Positions 14,001 to 27,300 of a stretch of DNA of 51,344 bases are shown piece after piece (position 1 is the stretch's first letter; every line of letters begins with the position of its first letter). Source of the stretch: Hofstenia miamia (Eukaryota > Xenacoelomorpha > Acoela > Hofsteniidae); assembly GCA_900660155.1 (NCBI GenBank), contig CABFPE010000167.1, positions 617,234-668,577 on the forward strand, in the 5' to 3' direction. The notes beneath the pieces were generated by a model. The model was not told the origin of the DNA, ran no database searches, and was given only the letters and a program-made list of their open reading frames with translations. The position numbers and the translations under genes were made by a program.

Positions 14001-17000
14001 CATTAAACTGATAAATTTATGAAAAAATAATTTCATTTCAGTGCTTTGTATGGCCACCTTTGTTAGAAATGGCTGCCTGAATTCGTCATGGCATGCTGGC
14101 GATGGGTTCCTGACAATACTCTTTTGAGAATTCATTGACCCAGACTTACTTGATGCTTCCTTCTAATACCTTCAAACTTAATGGTTGCATTTAGACACCT
14201 TGTTCTTAATCACACACCACAGGCTTTCAATTGGATCTAGGTCTGGGCTATTCCCAGGCCAGTCAAGCACTTCAATGTTTTCCCTCACCACTTGTGATCG
14301 GTGGTATGGAGCTCCATCATGAATGAAAATAGCCACTGGTGGGTCATATGCATTACCAACTGTTCCTTAAATAGCTCTACATATTTTTGTCAATTTATCG
14401 TTGTTTTCTGGGGCAATTATTACAACCCAGCTCTTTCATTCTGAGCAAATGCCCGCTAACCATAATACTGGGCGAATGCTTCATGGTAGGAATTGTGTAC
14501 CTCTTGTCAAATCTGGCCTTTGGGTCCAATATTGGCCTATACCCAAAAGCTATATACAATTTGAAAATTGTAGTTTTGTTCTACAAAAATATACTATAAA
14601 AGCCGGGTACACTTTAAAACTTTTTAGCATTGGGGGGCTGAAGTTAGTCAACCCAGGTCAAAAATATTTTTTTTCACAAATTTTTTTTCTTAGAACAACA
14701 ACAGGAATTTGCTTAAAAACTATTCGGATAAAGTTTAAAAAAACTTTTGACAATTTTTTTCAGTTTATATATGGTATATCTTTAAAAATTTTGCAATTCT
14801 GCTATGGGACCTATGTGGTACCACACACCAGAAAACTATAATATTTGAATGTTTTAGTCTTAATTTACTAGAATTTTAGAGAAATGTCCAGTGGACTATC
14901 ACCTACTTAACCTATTTCATATAATTAATTTTTTAAAATATTTTTCATTAAATATAACTGCAATAGATTATTAACTATATTTTAGCATAGTAAATGTACA
15001 ATTGATGAAAATTAAACACAAAATGAGTATGTAACTGAAGCCTTTTTCTTCTTTTTCCAATATTCTTACTACCATGCGTTCTGTGTCAGAGGAATGTCTT
15101 TATAGTGGGATTAGGCAAGTTTCTAAAAATATTTTAGCCGTATCTCATATAATAATATTTTATAATTACAATTAACAGTATTAATTTATAATATTTACAT
15201 CAAATATTGGCTAGAAATAACTATCTGAATCCAAGATTATTAACAAGAAAGATAAGCTAGAAATAATAATCTGAATGCAGATTTATTTGGTTAACATTAA
15301 CTAGATTATAGATCAAAAAACATAAAAAATAGCTTAAAATTTCGAGTTTTTATAATTGACTTAATTTTTTCATACATTCTTTTCAAGTTGTCGTCACTTG
15401 GGCTTTGATTTTTTGCATTATTTTTAGTTCTTGCATAGTCGGCCATATTGTAAGAAGGCCTAGACAGTTTACCATTGACATTTGGGGCTCTGTCCATTTT
15501 CCAATTTTAAAAAAATCTAAATATTCATTAATATTTATATTTTATTACATTCATTACTTTAATTTGGCCCTCGAACCAAATACAGGGTGTTTCAGCGAAT
15601 TTTACAAAATTGGTCACTATTTATTGAATTGCATTACAACATTTGACAAAACCATCTAATCCAAAATGATTTTGATGACAAATATATAACACACATAGAG
15701 ACATTATTATTCAATGTGTCCTCCATTATTAGCAATAACAGCTTCAATACGGCGTCGGAAAGATTTGCATGCGTCAATGAGGAAAATGTCTGGCATATCT
15801 GTGCACTTATTTTTAATGGCAGTCTAAGTTGTGATGAGGAGTCTTGTTAGTCGCCTTTTCCAAGACGCCCACACAGCGAAATCTAGCGAGTTCAAATCCG
15901 GGCTGGAGGGGGGGGGGNGGCATGGTGCACCATTCTGGATCCATACATAGTTGCCTGCTGGATATTGTGTCTTCAGCCATGGTAAGACATGGTACCTCAG
16001 CACTTTGTAGTATGCATCAGCCACGACATTTTCTCCAGATTGAAAAAAGTAGGGGGCATCTTCTTGCCGTCAGAGGTTACGACACCCAGGATCATGATCT
16101 GAGCTGCATTCTTTGTGTGGAATGTGCCAACAACTTCTTCTATAGACTTTGCGAGGAACCGGTCATTTCGCATGTTGACAACAACATATACCGTGAAGAT
16201 TTTCTCATCAGAAAATACTTTGACAGTGCTACCTCAAGTCCTGAGATATTGCATGACTTTTTTGCACCTTACCAGTCTCTTTGACTTCAACAACTCAGTC
16301 AGTACGCGCCTTTGGGTCCTAACAAATCATTCATCTCTTTCGCCATCTTCCTCAGAGCTCCTCTGTTATCTTTGTCTGAAGAGCATCCAAAAAGTTTGGA
16401 GTCCTCTTTTTGTTCTTTCAACCACTGCCAGACTTCCTAATGATTCCTTTTCCATTAGCTATAGCCTTCCTTACGTTGTACACCGTGTTCAAGAGACGCC
16501 AACTACAGAAAAGATCTCTCTTGGAGCAACTTTGGCGCGCAGGAGGTCTGCCAACCTTTCCCGTCTTCTCTGCTGTGGAGTCATTTTAGCTTTGATTGAA
16601 GTGAAACTGTCCAATTTTATAGCCAAGAGAATAAGGTTTTAAAAAATATAACTTTGACAACAATGCATTAATCCATTGCTAGTTTGTTTCTGTCATGAAA
16701 GTAGTTGTAAAATTCGCTCAAACACCCTGTAGATGCTTTCTCGACCTGAGCCTCCCCATCAATTTTCAAGTTCATCAGAGATAAATTAAGATGTGAAGAA
16801 TTAAATGCATCAAGAGGTTCAGCTGCACAATTATCACTTTCGCAACTCTTGATCGTTGATAATTCTAGCCTTCAACTGTTTCGTATCATAGGTCCCCTTC
16901 TTGATACAATTTGAAATTAAAACTTTTTCACATTTTCTAATACAAAACTTAATATATTTACATTTGCAAAATATTAGTGATAGTTTATTATTCAAAAATT

Positions 17001-18311
17001 TCTTGTATTTGTCATACTAAGAGTTAGAGAATAAATTAGAAAACAAATAATTAAAATATAATGTTTCAATAAAATAATACAGAATCAAACAACCAGATAA
17101 ATCACATCAGTTGATATTCATTATCTAATGTGGGTAAATTGAAAATAATGTTTCAATCTTTGAAATACATTTATTCAAGTAGAAAATTTTTTCATAACAT
17201 ATAAATAATTTTCTTACGCTTGTAAGACAAATTGTTTTCAAAATAAGACAACTAACTGGTGACTATTTTGAAAAGTACCAGCTACACTAATGTTTTAAGG
17301 AGTTTTGTAAAATAGATTTAGAAGTCTCATTATTTATTAGTTGCTGTATTTTTAAAAAAACTTTGTATTATTTTTAATTAAAAGCTTACATTCTAATCAA
17401 TCCATTATAGTAATCTTTAATTACTTTTAAATTCTTGACAACGAATGTATGAGGTAGTGTTGAATTGAGGATTTCATAATGTCGATATGAAGGATGATAA
17501 AAGTTTTCAAGAAAATGTATGGTTAAATATATTTTTTTTACATTAGCTTCTCTTAAGAATTTGAGCACTGTAGAAGTGCTAATGCTCAAGGATTTTAGCT
17601 TTAATAAAACTTTACTCTTTACAGCTAATAAAAATAAATGTACATGAGCATTAGCTATCTGTTCTCTCTCCATCTTTCCAAGTGCTTAAGTGTTGCAGTG
17701 CACTCTTTTTTTGGAAGCAATAGAATTACTAATGTTATTGAACGAAACATATTGCAAATTTTTTACAGAAATGCTCCTCAAATGTTTGTACAATTTTTTG
17801 TGTTTTAATTGTTATTGCATCATTATCAGAGATTTCAACAATATAGGTTGAAGATTGAAATTTTCACTAAATCTTTTCATGCGATCCATATACTTTTGTC
17901 GATTTTTGAATCGATCTAAGAATACACATCCTTTGATAAACGGAAGAAATCATTTTCCGAAATAAGTTTTCCGGCATTTTCAAGGTAATAAGCAAATTAC
18001 AAATGAATGGAAAACATTTCCAATCGATTGTAAAGGTTTTTTCAGAATTTTTCAGAATACTGAAAATTTTCTAACTTTATTGTAAAATAATTTGACTTTT
18101 CAAGAATTATAGTTAAATGTCTTCATAATAGTTTTTATGAAACTATTCATGTGCATTATATATATATATATATATATATACATATATATTGGTGATTTGT
18201 AACATACTAATGTGAAATTGCGATTACAAAACACCAGAAATGTGAATTTTGTATGTTACAAAGCACCATTTTCAGGTACGGTACCTCAGGTATATTTTTT
18301 TTCAAAAAAAN

Positions 18312-18346
<35 letters not shown>

Positions 18347-21300
18347 TTAAATCCTTTTCACATGTGCCGCTTATTGTATTAGCTTATAAAAAAGTAGAAA
18401 AAAAGTTTTTCTATAATAAATGCAGCTTTGCATGATGTAAAATATTACCTGCACATTTTTTATTTTACTCTAATTGATTTCTTCAACAATTGTTTATTAT
18501 TGATTCAATACATTTCTAAAGTTCGTGCATTCATATTGTTGATTCTCAACATTTATGCGTAGTAGACCATTGCTTCGAAATTATAATATTTTTGATCTTT
18601 TTAATTGTTCAATTTTTGAACGAGTTGGATCTTCGTCACCATTTTCTGGATTAAATTGTAATCCGTGTATAGATACATACAAAATGTTTGGCAATTGTCT
18701 TCTTTATTATATTTTTGATAAAATTTGGAGAAGTTTCAAACATGTATTGGGTGTCATTCCCAAAAGTGTTTTTATCCATCAACAACGTTGTTTGGTGAAA
18801 ACCCAGCTAGGTATCAGTCTAATAGGTGTTTATTATAAAAAACCTCTATTTTCATAAGTAATTTTAATTCTTGGAACTGCTATTTTTTAATGAAAATATA
18901 AGTTAATAGTTAAAGCAGATTCGGAAATTCCATTGTTTTAAAATCTTATTTTGAAAAAATAAATGATTATTCATAGGAATTATTTATACGAATGCAAAAC
19001 TTATAAAACAGTTTGTTCTGAAATAAAGCGAATCGGGACAAAAATCCTTCAGACCTGATAAAAACTATTAATTTTTTTGAAATTCCATAACTTCTAATTC
19101 GGGTTAATTTGTGAAACCATATCACTTTAAGCTAGAATTTACCTTCAGTAATTAATAACAGGTAAATACCTACATATTTTGATTGAAACACCACCATAAA
19201 TTAATTGCAATTCACGAAAACTGAACATTTTTTTATAAAAATGTGCCCCAGCAGCAACTGTCGAAGAATTTCTAAAAAGAAGCGTCATTGTCATTGTTTT
19301 GCTGTGAAATTTTAATTTCGTCCATTTCTTCCATTATGTCGAATATAGCAGAAACCTCATCAATATACCAACCAGGATACATATTCATGTTGTCATAAAT
19401 TTTCATCACATGTACAGATTTTGATTCGATAATGAGCATTATACAGAAATTCTAAATTTGAGAGTCTCGATATCATAGATTGCAGTCACATCATCTATCA
19501 GAATTTTAACAATAACTTTACTTAACTCCGAGTTTGAATACGATTACTTGTACAATGGTATCGTCAAGTATTTGGTTGTGTTCAAAACATTCTTTTAAGA
19601 GTATGATGTGTTCCCCAAAAGTGTGTTCTACATAAGTAGAAACAAAGTTTTTTGATTGGTGTTGGTGTGTTTAGATAGAGTTTTAATTGTCCCTCCTTGG
19701 ATCGTCTGTCTGAATTTTCATATTACATTAAATGTAGAGTGATTCATTCGTAATTGGATGCGAGGCTGCGATAGAAATGAAATATAAATACGTATTAATT
19801 GAAATAAAACAATTTGCTAGAATGCATTTTATCTAAAGTGTGAGACCCAACGAAATGGTCTTTTGTATCCTTAAGCTTGTAATAGATTCAATAAACTTTC
19901 TAAAACCGCTAAATACCTTTGTAGTGCGACTCATCTAGTTGGGTGATTGTTAAATGTTTTCTAAAAATATTACTGTACTTGAATATTACGTAAACTCCTA
20001 TATTGATTATAACGAGTTCTAAATATTCAACTATTGATAGTTGCATTCTACATTAATCTTAGATATAGTGGTAATCTTCCCATTGCAGATATCCGGTTGC
20101 AATTCGATATTTAATTAAAAAGAAATAAATGTTCAAATGACTTTATTTTTAACATAAATTGTCAAATTACCTGTAAACTATATTAACCCACAAATTATTC
20201 TAAACAAAGCTAAATTGTAGACTTTCTTTAACTCCGAAAGTCTTGAATTAACTTTAGATCAGTGCTGAGTAATCTACTAAATTAAATAAAGTAACGTTAA
20301 TATTTTTCTTTAAACAAAAGTAAATTGTTAGTTTAATTGTCCTTACGAAAACTCCTTGTTTATTGTTTTTCAACAACTAATCTAGGATCAGTCGAGAGAC
20401 CATGAAACATCTTAACAGGTTTAACCTAACTCATTATTTTTGTAATAAATGAAAAAGAAAGCTTTTTATGACAGCAAACTTAAAGAAACTCAAGTAAGCT
20501 TAAGTCGCTAACCAATAGTAAGGCTAGGGAGTTTTCCTAGCGATAACAAGCTCAAGGCTAATAACTCAACCACGAACTCTTGTTTCCACAACCCTTTATC
20601 TAAAACTTAAGGACCCGTGTGCGGAAAATAATTCTGTTGGCTGACTCTGGCTGTTGTGCCTCACCTCATCTGGCGGCTCGAATCTAATAGTGATAAGTCA
20701 TTAAATTTAAGTAATGTATCAACTAACATAATTGTAAGAGGAAGGTACACCCGGCGCAGCCACAATAGCAGCATTCATACAGAAAGTTTGAAGCACAGTA
20801 TTTGCTTATGAAGTGAGTCTAAATTTGAAGACCATTCCAAGTAAGACATTTCTCTAAGGTTCGAGCAAATTTAGAATTTTTTAATACTGTTTCATATACT
20901 TCTGAAGAGTATTAATCAGATTCAATAATTGATTTTCAAAAAATTTTGAATCGCTCTGAAATGGTTGGCTAGGTGCTTCGTGTTAAAAATCAACATAATA
21001 TAGATAATAATATCAATGTTTGTTTCACAACCTCAGGTTAAATAATAAGCCCTTCCGTATAAGTGAAGTCGACTATTTTTTGATGATAGTAGCCCCCCTC
21101 CATGTATATTAAACTACAAATAAAAATAAAAAGAAATGTTGGTAATATTCTTCCTAACATTCATTGTTATTATAATCTTATTGTTGATGATTATTGTTTT
21201 TGTGCAGGCATGGTTGTGGATAACAGTATCACCTTCTCCTAGTCGCGGTGCAGTGTTTATCGATACTGGTTTTCTGTTGATGGGCACATGTGACCTGCGA

Positions 21301-24300
21301 CAACCACTATCATTAATAGTTACTGGTTTTCGAGCTATACCGTCGGCGTCGGCATGACATGGTGATGTAGCAGTCGTTTTGGCATCGGCAGGGGTTGCAA
21401 TGCTGTTGGAAGATGACGGCGCCAAACCGGCAGCAGAATAAGAGTACGACGACGTCGCTTGTATTGTTATTGATATTGATTCGGTTCGGCTTATCACGAA
21501 GTATACCCATGAGCTAATTTACAGGTAATTTTCTTCAAATAACTAACGACTCTTTTCACGTTGATTAAAAGATGAATGGGCGAGATTCATAGTCGTAGTA
21601 ATAATCATAATTATCACATTTAACTACATTTTTGTGCTGTTGTTGTTGTTGTATTTTTATCGTCATATATATATATATATATATATAATATATATAATAT
21701 ATATAAAGTGTTCGTTCAAGGAGTTTGCAGATTGTTTGTTATTTTTACAACAACTGGTACAAATAATTTTAGTTTAATTTACTTTCAATTATTAAAAATG
21801 CATGATTTGTGAGACAATAGTTTGAATCTATACTATATTTTGCTGTGCAAAAGTGAATTTCACCATCAATCAATATATTTAGAGACATTATCTCTATATT
21901 GTAGGTGGTGAAAAATTTGCGGATATGTGTCGTCTTTTGCGAGTGTTGAATGCAGTCCGTCATAACACCATTGGTCTTCCATTGACATATACCCAAATCC
22001 AAACTCTAACTATCCCAACATTGATCGATCGCTTAATTTATCGGCGATTGTGGCCCTTAGCAGTTCAAATATCGAATCATCTCGGATTAGGGTCTGCAGA
22101 AGGGGAATCTCGAGTTCTTGCTCACTGGGCTTGTTGGAAAGTGGATCAACGCAGTTCCTCTATGTCCGATGAAAGTATAGCTACAGCCATTAGGTGAATG
22201 TTTTAGATGTATGTTAATGTAACTCTATTTTGAAAATGATTGACATATTATTTGTGTTAATTTCTTAAGTTTTAGTATATTTATCTATTTTTACCCTGTA
22301 ATACATTTTATATGTGCTTCTTTTTCAATCGTATTTATATACTTATATTGTCCATGAAGCAAAGACCTGTAGTTATTCAAATTGTAGTTAGGTCATATTT
22401 GGGGCACGTTTTAACACAACATTGGGTTGAGTGAAACACATTAAAAGCTCAAAAATATCTGGTTTAGGTTGGGTCAAAATATCTTGAGCCATTTACAGCC
22501 CTGATTTAGTCCCAAACCGGCATCAGAATTTTTGTAAAACAAAATAGAACAATTTTACCCATTTGATATAATTAAGTTTAAACAAACTTGTTGCTTCATT
22601 CATGTTTCTTTACGTTTACACGACGAGTGCGTTTTTATTACTTTATTCATCACTTCTATTTTAAAGGGATAAACTTCAAAATGCAATCGGAATATCTTAC
22701 GCAGACATCGCTCAGAAGGCTTTACAGTGCGGAAGAAACGAGCTAGCAATTCAATTAATCAATTTTGAGCCTCGCATCTCCGAACAAATTCCTCTTTTGT
22801 TAAGCTTATCGAAAGAAAGCATGGCTCTTCAGAAAGCAGTTCAGAGTGGTGATCCGAATCTTATTTATGATGTTGTCTTGCAGTTGAATCTTAGTAAAGA
22901 ACGGTAGTAAAGAACGGCAACCGTTCCTTAGGCTGCTTACTCAATATAGTCAGGTAATATTTTAATTAACATGTATTGAACAGGCGGTTATGATGTCTTA
23001 ATGTTGTGACGATTTTGTTTCTAAAAGTCTGTATTGACATGTTGTTGACTTTCTGTGGAAATGAAAGTTCAAAAATCTGTATTATTCAGGGTTGGCAATG
23101 GGTCAAGTTATCTACTGAACCGCAACCCGATTGACCATCGCAATTTTTAATATGTGCCCGCGACCAGTTGTCAGCTCTGGTATTTGCTAAACATTTATGT
23201 TTTTAGTTTTTAATTTTGAGATGTTTCCAAGTCAATTGGAGTTTAGTATTTGTAAAAATGAGATATATATTTTTGGTGCAGAAATTGTTTGAAAATCGTT
23301 GTGAAATTGGTCTTTGAGTATGTGTAATCAAGAGATTTAATTGTTGCTTCATTGTTTTCGCCTACCATAGCGAATCTGTAAATGACTAAAAAAAGATTTT
23401 TTTTATGTTATGTCTTTAATTTTTTAGAAAATTGGTTTACGCATATTTAATGAGCTGAGTACTAATTAAAAATGCAAATTTATGCATGCTACTACTTATC
23501 ATTTCATAAATTGCACAAAATCTCTGTGGTTGCATAGGGCCCCTAATTAGCTTTAATATGATATATGGTTTGCCTTAATAAATGATTCACATCACCTAAA
23601 AAAATTTGCCACAAAGTATATTCTTTTATTTCCTCTGTATTAAGCTCCCATGGCAACCAAATTTCCTATTCCTCCGAAATTTTGTTTTTTCAACGTTACA
23701 ACCTTCGGTTATTACATGAATACCATTATTTTTTAACATAACCTCAAATCTGAGAAAACTGATTTTCTGTGAGAGGTACCCCCTTAAACCAATTAGATGT
23801 AGTGCAAAGATTTTTTTCTCAAAAACCAATCTGAAACTCAAAAGAATGTATGTTTCCAAAATGGGAACGTTGGTCACTTTTGTAAATTAGTTATGTGGAA
23901 ACAATGAAACAATAATTATTTTCCAAATATAACTGAAATTTTACAATGAACATCAATGAAAACATGTTGACGAGCACTTAAACAACTTTTTCACATTTCA
24001 TCAAATTAGCAACTACGTTGCTGAAAAAATGCAAAATTTATCGATCAAAGCAAATGTAAACTAAGGAAAGACTAGTTATTCAAAAACTGATACAACTGAA
24101 GCTTTCTACTATGCGTGGAATTGTTTATTACAAAATTCCATGTGCAGTCTTCTCTCGCATTTTAATTTAATAGGATCCTACTGTTTTTTGGGGCAAATAC
24201 TTCATCGATCCTGCTTGCATAGCACTAGATATAGCCATCATATTTCGCAGCAGGAGGTGCAGTATCTAATGATCCACCAAAGTGTACCTTTGGAACTTGA

Positions 24301-27300
24301 CACCTCACTAGTGTTTCAACTACATTTATAAGGAAATCGTGATGCTTCCTTATGCTTTCATGATAAATCTGATTGTAGGACGCATAAACAACGACCCCTG
24401 ATTAATTGAGAGCGTGGGAAAATAAATTCCACCACCATTTTCATGTGCATATTCGAGGTCTGTTTGAGACCAATTGTCTGTAACAAAGATCTACACTTTC
24501 TATTCATTGGTTGTATATGCATATAGCTCAATGCTTAGTTACAATATTTTAAGTTTCATTTTTCACGCGGCTTTCCACTCTGTGCAACAATGTTACCCCA
24601 TAGTAGTTACTTGCAACTGTAAAGGCGCAGTTGTTATTCCACTTTACATGGCCCATTGGTCAGCAAAGTATATAGACTTTAGTATTTTTGATGAATTGTT
24701 TGGTGCGGTGGAATCTTCTATTGGAAACTATAGACTCATCAACACTAATGAGTACATCAAATACACCAAAATGTTGACGTTACTTCTTCAGTTTTTCAAT
24801 ATATATATTATATTTAGTTTCCACATTGTTACTTTTGATGTAATGTAATGCACAATAAACAGCACAAAATTTTAAATTATTTGACGAGACTGAGATTTGC
24901 ATTATTTATTATTGGTTCCTGATTTTCATGAATAGCATTCAATACTAATTTGCATAGAATAGTTTCAATTTTACTACGGGCATATCGAGACTATGTTGAT
25001 GTCAGAGAAAAACCCTTTCGCTTATTTTTTAGTACGAGCCGAGCACGACCCTACGTTATGTAATTTCAGAAAATTGTTTATGAAAAAAGTTAATATTTTA
25101 GGCTCAAAATGGGTACATCAAATATTTAAAGCAGCGAAGCCAGGATGATTTGATGCAGCTATACATTCAAAATGATTCCCATTTAGAAGTTGGCCTCTGT
25201 CGTCTCCGTGAGGCTAAAGATGCCAATGATCTGACATCAAGCTCGGTTACCTCTGTCACACAAATTCTGAACGCGGCAAAGACATGTTTTGAAAAAGGCA
25301 GAAATGAATTTTTCGCAATGTTAACCGATGAACAAATCAAACTGTTGAAACATCAGTATGAAATCGAAAAAGATTTGAGGTACTTACCAAATCGCTGCAT
25401 TTCCAATCCTTCCTTTCATTTATTTTTTTAGTTGTTTAATTAAATTTTGCAATTTATTTGAAACGATGTTACTATCTCAGCTAAAAATTGGCTGCTCATC
25501 TTATAAATCTATGTTGGGTAATTGATTGTGAAATTTTCTTATTGTTTTTGCTAGAGTTTTTAGTATCAATTTTTTATTTCTAATAAAGATGGAAACCGCA
25601 AAGCATACCATACATGTGGGTTATACACACTTTCCGATGGCAGCAATCGAATATTTTGATGTTTTTGTTGCTTGTGCTTATAATTCCAAATATTCCTTAA
25701 TTTAGGTTGGAGAGCGGTAGTTTTGTTGGTACATCTCTGCACACTACTCTTTCTAAACTCATTGCTTTTGGTAAGACAGAAAAGGTAGAACTCTTACGCA
25801 AGCAGTTTAAAGTCCAAGAAAAGACATTCTGGTGGATTAAGGTAATCAAATTGCAAATTATAATTTAAAATAAAATGCTTAGCATTGATAAGATTGACGG
25901 CATTATAACCACTAACTGAGCGTTGCAATGTTCGGAGTAAAAAAACATGTTTAAGACACCATGGAAAAAACAACAATGTTTCTTATGTTTTTTATTTCTG
26001 GTAAACTTTACTGATATGCAGGATATTTAGTTGTTGGGTGTTTAAAATGCTGGCAAACTTCAATTTTTCTAGGGAATTTTATTGTCATGTATGAAATATG
26101 AATATATAAATATACCAGTACTTTGTAGCATAATATTAAGAGTCCGATTACGCTCTGGATTTTTGAACATTTATTGAACAGGATTATGGCTTCCTATAGT
26201 TCCCAATATCAGACACCGCTATAAATGTTTTACAGTTCCAAAAAATATTTAGCAAAGAATTTTGAAATTTAATATATAAAATATATATTGTATAATGTCT
26301 ACGACAAAATGCAGATCAATATTACACATCTACTAGTACATATAAATACCTCTGTTAGCATTCTGGTGCTTCATAGATTTTCATACATAGCACTGGTATA
26401 TATATATATATATATATATATATTTCATCACCCCTGATCCGCACTGTCTTGATATCGGGAACTACATTAAATTAGTATATTAATTTATTGACATGGATCA
26501 ATGCGTAATATAATATTATAGAACGCCTTGACTTTTCTACATGTGAGCCCTTCTTTATTGAGGTCACATGAATTGTGAACATGTATACGTTGCTGTTACC
26601 TTGATGCAGGTTTGCGCTAACACTGCAGGCAAGCTATTAACAGTGATCGATTTTGGGTGTTTATATTCCAAAAGAAGTGTCATGTCATGTTTTCTGGAAC
26701 CCATAGAACGTTTTTCATCACTCTTATTAACATAATGCTAGGAAATTTGTGTGTTCCTTTCAAGCCAGAAAATTGATAATTTAAGACGTACGAACACCCT
26801 TACTTGCGTAGTTTCAACACTTGCGCCCCCTTCCCTTTCTCTGGCTACGGCATTGCATGTAATCAGTTAGAATATTTCCAAATCCAATCTGTTGGATGCC
26901 ATGCTTAAATGAACACTTGTATTTGATCAATTGAATTCNATAGTTCCCAATATCAGACACCGCTATAAATGTTTTACAGTTCCAAAAAATATTTAGCAAA
27001 GAATTTTGAAATTTAATATATAAAATATATATTGTATAATGTCTACGACAAAATGCAGATCAATATTACACATCTACTAGTACATATAAATACCTCTGTT
27101 AGCATTCTGGTGCTTCATAGATTTTCATACATAGCACTGGTATATATATATATATATATATATATATTTCATCACCCCTGATCCGCACTGTCTTGATATC
27201 GGGAACTACATTAAATTAGTATATTAATTTATTGACATGGATCAATGCGTAATATAATATTATAGAACGCCTTGACTTTTCTACATGTGAGCCCTTCTTT

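Noticed and set aside
14401..14841. 146-codon plus-strand frame
   Set aside because: Its first third is the complement of the Tc1-like transposase and the rest is F/K-rich AT sequence.
15844..16642. Two long plus-strand frames (146 and 175 codons)
   Set aside because: Both lie antisense to the mariner transposase, which explains their length.
18555..18857. 100-codon plus-strand frame
   Set aside because: No family match and not VPS16-like. The minus strand of the same region has the more protein-like text.
21114..21497. 127-codon open frame on the minus strand over VPS16 exon 5
   Set aside because: It is longer than the interrupted plus frame, but has low-complexity composition (S/T/I-rich) and no family resemblance, while the plus strand matches VPS16 with correct splice sites. 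Treated as a shadow.
24130..24848. piggyBac-like or other transposase in VPS16 intron 7
   Set aside because: Composition suggests former coding sequence, but I could not find catalytic motifs, terminal repeats or a target duplication.
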